Of a stretch of DNA of 64,000 nucleotides, positions 59,401 to 64,000 are shown piece by piece. The stretch is from Paratrimastix pyriformis (Eukaryota; Preaxostyla; Paratrimastigidae): NCBI GenBank assembly GCA_027972325.1, contig JAPMOS010000083.1, forward strand, positions 62,001 through 126,000. Reading direction: 5' to 3'. Every line of letters begins with the position of its first letter. Position 1 is the first letter of the stretch. A model generated the notes under the pieces. It did no database searches. It was not told where the DNA came from and saw only the letters and a program-made list of their open reading frames with translations. A program made the position numbers and the translations under genes.

Positions 59401-60073
59401 GAGCGGTAATAGCCACTGTCCCCGTCCGGCGGACCTGACCCATCAAAGAGTGCTCCAACCGGAAATCTGACTCACCAAAGTTAGTCCCCCAATGAAATTG
59501 CATCGCCTGATATGCCGTGTTATTCTGGATCAGTATCATAGCTGGGGTGATAGCCACCCGACGGGCGGTAATAGCCACTGTGCCCGTCCGGCAAACCTGA
59601 CCCACCAAAAATTGTTCGAACGACCAATCCAACCCCACCAAGTTATTCCCCCGACAGAAATGCATCTCCTGATATTCTTTGTTAGTCCGGATCAGCATCA
59701 TGGCTGGGGGGAGAGCCGCACTACGAATGGGGATAGCCACCATAACCGTCCAGCGGACCTGACCCATCCAAAAGTTGTCAGATTCAAAAACTAACACGCC
59801 AGAGTTAGTCTCACATGTGCCCTGAGTCGAACGAAAGGAAAAAGGTTCATCCAAACCAGTGTTAGAGAACTCGCACGCACAGGGGAGGGGAGGGAAGAAG
59901 AGAAAATGGAGGGGTAGAAGGAGGGGGACATGCATGCTAGTTATCTCAAACAAAGGTACCGAAACCCGCGCACCCCAGGTCGCCCCGGGGTTTGCAGAGA
60001 CCGGTAAATCCCGCACATAGGCGGGGTCCCTTCTGCTGTCGGGCTGCCCTCCAAAGAAGGAGGACCCCAACAA
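56489..60073 (-). CDS. LINE F ORF with C-terminal USP-type (C19) deubiquitinase domain
   Basis: An uninterrupted frame of 1194 codons counted from 60073 (no ATG there; the first clear ATG is near 59936). Residues about 90-330 are five 54-residue tandem repeats. Residues 330-900 are highly charged (Glu/Lys/Arg) and probably disordered. Residues about 915-1145 form a USP catalytic domain: Cys box NPHALCCWVNSALQCW with C925 in the C-W-V-N-S-x-L-Q context, two CxxC pairs (C1006/C1009, C1044/C1047) like the USP zinc finger, and a His box RKRHWVSC with H1104 followed by EEMNDARV (N1121, D1122). All catalytic positions are kept, so it may remove or bind ubiquitin. Its place just upstream of the APE ORF makes it part of the element. 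A captured host gene is the alternative. Confidence 0.75.
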   Translation of the reverse strand: MLGSSFFGGQPDSRRDPAYVRDLPVSANPGATWGARVSVPLFEITSMHVPLLLPLHFLFFPPLPCACEFSNTGLDEPFSFRSTQGTCETNSGVLVFESDNFWMGQVRWTVMVAIPIRSAALPPAMMLIRTNKEYQEMHFCRGNNLVGLDWSFEQFLVGQVCRTGTVAITARRVAITPAMILIQNNTAYQAMQFHWGTNFGESDFRLEHSLMGQVRRTGTVAITARAATTPAMMLIQNSTACQARQFHRGTSSGELDFLLEHSLMGQVRRTGTVAITTRRVTITPAMMLIQTNTTHQAVQLYWGTNLNESECRFEHFLMGQVRRTGIVGIIFKKWKNQDGVKKLLIIERGALPAKKRVALPATPIALGGDLERNEVKSEASDSRSRAVLYDSNGNGRRDAVGRKQVNQGNSEIWGWEEERFVQDRARRKADQCVNAGMVVLGEKDNLKTSKNAGVFESVLVLRHVERRNSTIWEEKEDVQNELSWGKKADRRENNGKKKAIGAKQGVGCIDLDKALKEGRRVNKTKREEGTDLNHGEMENSEKPKNRVRDQDVLVRGDREQQWLFSGGWRAPFLSPLNGWRALERTPLIPNPLAANPQEAKREAENKGVTDFWGGQPQGSEERHLILYRSEDPNLAQWAEKDEVLDREEPDDPQLTQKNSHIRPPAGRCSCSRRPDVALAAETIRRMGVKTWDSVGQVGEKLVETNGNGSGGTKEKSQFDEIQFSQGENFLNHPEVVKGEIEREGWESGEDPETPQSERISGGKAIWQKMGQWVVLDRISLPPPEARKGTRSDTQIYWGTNQKRRGNDCEEGWEVMVWVIEWIAGKFEWMVEVCKEGVEESEERKGLVGKIKEGARRWSGENPIGRRRVARSGAPGRKRHLWRTSGSEEGGSRMGGGQPGGGDGEEEDGSDGVVSRGIANPHALCCWVNSALQCWSTVEDGKEGACQNLNEWTRALREGVVAPPPNIGMLPGVRFEWGDASELLRQWCRDGLGRFNMGATDLQTSACAACGWRRSEDKVDVIVYKEVGGTCSVQEMMAMDGRGACPMCKREGTVDVRHAWGRVGDGVLVEVRGDEGTPVAWDKITLGDVGMWPVAGVTYLPRKRHWVSCRRVGGEVEWEEMNDARVTRREGPDERTRLMVYVRNPGEVLAWTGQPGVRGRPSIGRVATRKPAGGKQQQVKAEKPRPAAALALPGF
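59095..59800. repeat. 159-163 bp tandem repeats at the 5' end of LINE F
   Basis: CCCGTCCGGCGGACCTGACC or close variants recur near 59101, 59262, 59421, 59583 and 59746. The lengths keep the minus-strand frame open. They could be coding (54 residues per unit) or 5' promoter-like monomers, as some mammalian L1 families have. Confidence 0.85.
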
Positions 60074-60147
60074 TAAGGCACCCCTGGCACGGGTGGGTTA
60101 TAGAGGGGGGAATGAGACGGTAGGGGGCAAGCAAAGCCTCACAGAAG

Positions 60148-60892
60148 TCAAGTGACATGGACAAGGCAGCCAAGTGGCAGAGCAAACGAAGAAGAAGAGC
60201 AGTAAGAATAAGCAGAACAGACGAAACAGACAAAGAAGCAGGAAGGGGGGGGGGGGCTCACATCACAGGGAGGACGGGACCCAATCCCCCACCTCCCCTC
60301 GCCCCTCCAGCAGTAGACCACCGCGGTAGGCGAATACCGGGTGATCCACCAACCGAAAGGACGGCGGGGGGCGGAAGACGAGGGGGGAGCAGGCAGCGCA
60401 TGCAACAGGTCAGGGGTGGGAAGGAGACCCGCCCCCCCACCAAGGGGGGCGAGCTTGGGGGGGGAAAGCAGACCACCAGTGTCAGAAACAGAGCAGACAG
60501 GAGCAACAGACCCAGGCACAGGCAACACACTCACAACAGGCACACGGGGGACAGCAGTGGGGGTTGAAGTGGGGGTGGGGGGGGTAGGAACGGCGGGTGC
60601 CAGGGTCGGAGCAACGGACGCCGGGGGGGGAGCCGGGGGACGCACCACCACCTTGAGGGGCTTCTTGGCCTCAGCCTTGGGCACCGAGGAGGCCCGCGGT
60701 TCGGCAACACCCTTGGGAACACGCGCAGGGGTGGGCGGGGCGTCAGGGAGGCCCTTGCGGCCCTTCTTGCGGCCCTTGGTGGGCGTGGTCTCCCACTCCG
60801 TTTCGTCGTCATCCACGGAAGCAGCATCCACATAGCTCCCTGAGGAGACGGAGAGGGTCTGCGCCTGCTGGCGGTCGAAGACCACCCCCGCC
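60148..60892 (-). CDS. ORF1-like fragment, inverted part of LINE G (inferred)
   Basis: A GC-rich frame of about 250 codons reads VVFDRQQAQTLSVSSGSYVD, ETEWETTPTKGRKKGRKGLP, a lysine-rich stretch (KAEAKKPLKVVVRPP), then a long Pro/Ala/Val low-complexity part. The basic patches suit a nucleic-acid-binding ORF1. It abuts the plus-strand RT of element G head-to-head at about 60892, as in a 5'-inverted LINE insertion. Its GC content matches G and not F. Ownership by G is inference. Confidence 0.4.
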
Positions 60893-63880
60893 CGGTGGCG
60901 CACCTCGGAGGCGGTGCTTCTCCCCAAGAAGGGCAAGCCACCGGGGGAGATCAGCTCCTGGCGGCACATTGCGCTCTGCGACGTCCTGGCCAAGATCTAT
61001 GGGGCAATCCTCGGCCAACGACTGACGGTGCTGCTCGGCCACCGCGGCCGCCTCGCGGCCTCGCAACATGGCTTTTGCCCAGGGCTTGGGCCCTTGCTCC
61101 ACGTGTCGACCCTCCTGGCCACGCTGGAAAGCCGCAATCGGGCAAAGGCGCCGCTCAGGGTGGCGTTCATTGACCTGCGGAATGCCTTCGGCAGCGTGGA
61201 GCGGTGGGTCATCCGGAAAGGCCTCGAGCTTGCCCGCATCCCTGAACACCTGCTGGCCGTGATCATGGAGATGCATCAGGGACTCCGTATGACCTGGCGC
61301 CTCCGGCCGGACGACGCCGAGGGCATCGCCCTGGACCGAGGCGTCCGACAAGGCGATTCGCTCTCACCAATCATATTTCTGCTGGCGGTCGACCCACTCC
61401 TTCGTTGGCTGGCGATGGCCGACCCAGCCCTGGGGACCTCGGCGCGGGGCTGGTCGAGGATCCCACGACCGCGGCAACAACCCAGGCAGTTGCCGACGAC
61501 ATCGCACTCCTCGCGCCCAGCGACGCCGCCCTTGCCGTCCTCTGCCACCGGGTCGACGCCTTCCTGGCTTGGGCACGCCAGTCGACCAACACCGACAAGT
61601 GCGCCCTGCTGGCAGTCGAAGGGGGTCAGCCGCACACCAGCGCCCGGGCACTCCTCCAAGGGAAGGCCATCCCAACACTGGGCTCCGCGGGGCCAGCGGA
61701 TCCTACACCTACCTGGGCTACGACATCTCCCCGAGGGCCTCGCCGCCACGCACCTGCCGCGGGTGCTGGCCAACTGGGACAAGAGGCTGGCCCTGATCCA
61801 CGGCTGCGCCCTCCCCCGCTGGCAAAGGTGGAGGCCACAAAGCAATGGGCCCTTCCGACTTTGGTGTACGGCCTTACCGCCGCGTGCCCGTCGGCCGACC
61901 TGTGCGCCAAGCTCGAAGACACCCTGGCTCGCTATGCGGCGGCCTGGTTCACGGGCCGCCCCCTGGGGACCGACAAGAAGTTCCTCCCCGGCGTCCCGCG
62001 GGCCTTCCTGTTCCTGCCCGGCCAGGGCCCCGGCCTCCCGCGCATCGAAGCCACCCTGCGTCAGGCCCACCTGGGCCTGGTGGCCCGGCTCCTCAACCCC
62101 CCGCCAGGTGGCCACTTCCTCGACCAATGGGCCCGCCCCCACGCCTTCGCCCGCGTCCTGGTGGCCGCCGCCCGCCCCTCACTCCCCAGCCCGCCGCCGC
62201 GCCGCCGCAGGTCCTGCGCCACGGAGATCGCCGTCCCTGAGGCCCTGTGGCAATGGCTGGCGCACGACCAGGCCCGGCACGCCTACAGCCTCGTCCCCAA
62301 CTCCCGGCGGCCAGGCTGGCTCCTCCGGAACCAGCTCGTCCGGGGGGCCCACGTCTTCCCGCAGGGGGCCGGCCACCGCGACCGCCGGAAGGAGCTCCGC
62401 CTGATGGGTCTCGCGGAGCTGCTGCCCACCTTGCCGGCGGACTCGATACAGGTTTTCACGGACGGCTCCTTCGAGGTCGGACCCGAGGGGCTCCTGAGGG
62501 GGCGCGGCCGCCGTCCTGATCCACCCCGACGGCAGAGCGGTGGCGCTCCGCCGCACGCTCCTGTGGCCCACCAGCAACGCACAGGCCGAGGTGGAGGCCA
62601 TCCGCCTGGCCGCCGAGCTGCTCAGCAGGGAGCGGGTGCCACCGAGCCGAGCCATCCTGCTCCTCTCCGACAGCTCATACGCCCTCGGCGCCCTTTGCCG
62701 GTCCTGTGGCCTGTCTCAGTGCCAGCAGACCGTCCTCCGGATCCGCGACGAGCTGCTCTCCCGCTGGCCGCGCCTCCTCTGTCACCACGTCCCATCACAC
62801 GCCGACGTCGCCGTCCCCCATGCCCCCCAACTGTGGGGGGAACCTGCAAGCTGACCGCCTGGCGGGGAGGCCGCGGCGGCAGACCCGCCGCCCCGCCACC
62901 AACCCCGGAAGCCTGCCGCCCCCGCAACAGATCGGCCTCACCTGCCCAGCCCCGCTCCGGTTCCGGCCATCAGGACCGGTGGATGCGCCCTGCCGTTCCC
63001 TGCTCGACCGTTCACCACCGCCGCGGCCCGGGGTTCTGCCTTGCCCTCCAATGTGAGGAAGACAGCCGCGAGTGGCTACAGCGCCGGAGCATGGCCTCAT
63101 CGGGGTGACCCTCGACACACTCGAGCAGAAGCTGGCCTCGGCGGCCTGGCGGCAGCTCGCGGCCCCCGCCTGAAGGTGCGCCGCCTCGTCTGGCTGCTCT
63201 TTGGCACGTTCCCCACCCTGGCAACCATCCGCGCCCTCTACGCGGGCCAAGGGGCGCTGCCTGGACCACACCCTGCCCGCTCTGCCACGGGGCACCAGAG
63301 ACCATGGCCCACCTGCTGTCGGCCTGCGGCAGGTTCCACCATTACTACACGGCCAGGCACGACCGTGCCGTCCGCCGCCTATGGGCCTGGTTCGGCGGCC
63401 AGGACGCCTGGGTGATCCGGCACTACCTGGGGGTCTCGGCAACCAACCGTCAGCCGGCCCTCCCGCAACCCCTGCTGGATGAGATCCCAGCGGCCTTCCG
63501 AGACCTGCACCCGGACCTGGTCCTGCAGTCTCGGGCCCCGACGGCGCCTGGTGGCTCGTGGACGTGGCCATCACAGGGGCGACAGCCAGGGTTGGCCCGC
63601 CCTGGCAGCGGGAAAAGCCACCCACTACGCCGAGCTTTGTCGGTCGATCTCGAAAGCCACCGGGCAACCCTGCCGCGTGGTCCCGGTCGTCCTCTCGGCG
63701 CGGGGAGTCGTCCCTCGGGCCACGCTGCAGGCCCTCTCTCGGACCACCCCGGCCTCCCCGCCTGAGATCCGGCTGGGCCTCCAGAAGTGCCTCTCCTCCC
63801 TCGCCACCCTGCTCGTGCGCGACGCCCTGGCCCTGATGACCATGCGGAACAGGGCGGCTGCCGACGAGCCGCACCCCTGA
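60893..63880 (+). pseudogene. LINE G: RT, RNase H, CCHC finger and restriction-like endonuclease
   Basis: It begins inside RT (AVLLPKKGKPPGEISSWRHI). Motif A is FIDLRNAFGSV, motif B GVRQGDSLSPIIF, and motif C ADDIAL near 61492. RNase H follows from 62455: FTDGS, NAQAEVEAI, LLSDSSYAL, HVPSHADV and QADRLA, so all acidic positions are visible. A CCHC finger (CPLCHGAPETMAHLLSAC) lies near 63275. A restriction-like endonuclease comes last: PDLVLQS, WWLVDVAITG, K/HYAEL and VVPVVLSARG, to a stop near 63880. Reading moves between frames near 61440, 61690, 62500, 62825, 63110, 63285 and 63545. RT, RNase H, CCHC and restriction-like endonuclease in that order fit the Dualen/RandI clade. Any APE part would be upstream of the truncation. 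Confidence 0.8.
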
Positions 63881-64000
63881 CACAAGGCACCCCCCACCTC
63901 CCCCGCCGCCCCCCTATCACCCACCCACTGGGGCTCCGCTCGCCGCGGCTGCCCCGGCCGAGGAGGGCCCAACACGAGGTCATTAGGCCCAGGGCCCCCA
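63881..64000. other. Start of LINE G 3' UTR
   Basis: C-rich sequence after the stop. No poly-A or microsatellite tail is reached before the window ends. Confidence 0.4.

Larger units (their letters stand above)
53520..60140 (-). mobile_element. LINE-like element F, truncated before its RT
   Basis: On the minus strand a long ORF with tandem repeats and a USP domain (60073-56489) is followed by an AP-endonuclease ORF (55085-53520), which stops where E1 begins. The RT half is absent. Composition is about 50-57% GC, lower than element G and host exons. The 5' end is not sharply defined (about 59950-60140). Whether the 1.4 kb between the ORFs belongs to F is doubtful. Confidence 0.6.

Noticed and set aside
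53520-63880. F and G as one 10-kb insertion
   Set aside because: Base composition differs and a GC-rich ORF1-like segment lies between them. Kept only as a hypothesis about clade, not annotated as one element.

Overview
The window is from a GC-rich eukaryotic nuclear genome. Genes are split by short introns, there are no operons or ribosome-binding sites, and simple repeats are long. Most of the sequence is nested retrotransposons: DIRS-type tyrosine-recombinase elements, plus two LINE-like elements. I cannot name the organism; DIRS elements and LINEs with extra protease, RNase H and second-endonuclease domains point to a protist or alga rather than a yeast-like genome. Host genes, LINE frames and DIRS pol frames all show isolated frame shifts, so some may be uncorrected long-read indels rather than biology.

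1-10.6 kb is host sequence. Gene 1 (minus, 3258-2336) reads as a complete three-exon gene of about 220 residues. Gene 2 (minus, about 2056-605) has four exons and gene 3 (plus, about 4360-6660) several. Their introns share an unusual donor, GTCCGY, instead of GTRAGT, and all seven well-placed ones are phase 0. Low-complexity DNA lies around and inside them: a purine-rich tract, a GGCGGGC repeat, a 12-bp minisatellite inside an intron, a 1-kb GAT array and a 323-bp satellite.

10.6-53.5 kb is a nest of DIRS-like elements of four families (A, B, D, E). Each family shows inverted terminal repeats with unique outer tips and an internal complementary region (ICR) equal to the reverse complement of its end-to-end circle junction, so boundaries can be set to the base. 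A plus-strand E element (E-outer, 10633 to 45656) was hit by A (10707-16350), by B1 (17452-24540) and by a minus-strand E element (E-inner, 24541-43652). E-inner carries B2 (25120-37768), which carries D (29081-34686). Beyond lie an inverted B fragment (B3, 45657-49094) and a compact minus-strand E copy (E1, 49095-53519). A, D and E carry gag-like, reverse transcriptase (RT), NPPF-motif and tyrosine recombinase (YR) parts. B is about 7 kb with no recognisable protein. All coding copies are broken.

53.5-60.1 kb is a minus-strand LINE-like element (F): an AP-endonuclease ORF cut off before its RT, and a 3.6-kb open frame ending in a clear USP-type (C19) deubiquitinase domain. 60.1-63.9 kb holds LINE element G: a plus-strand RT, RNase H, CCHC finger and restriction-like endonuclease, joined head-to-head to an ORF1-like minus-strand segment. 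The combination recalls the Dualen/RandI clade, whose known members carry an OTU-type protease rather than a USP.

The best candidates for something new are the GTCCGY phase-0 introns, the USP domain in a LINE, and the RG-rich exon-like ORF placed beyond the ICR in two DIRS families.
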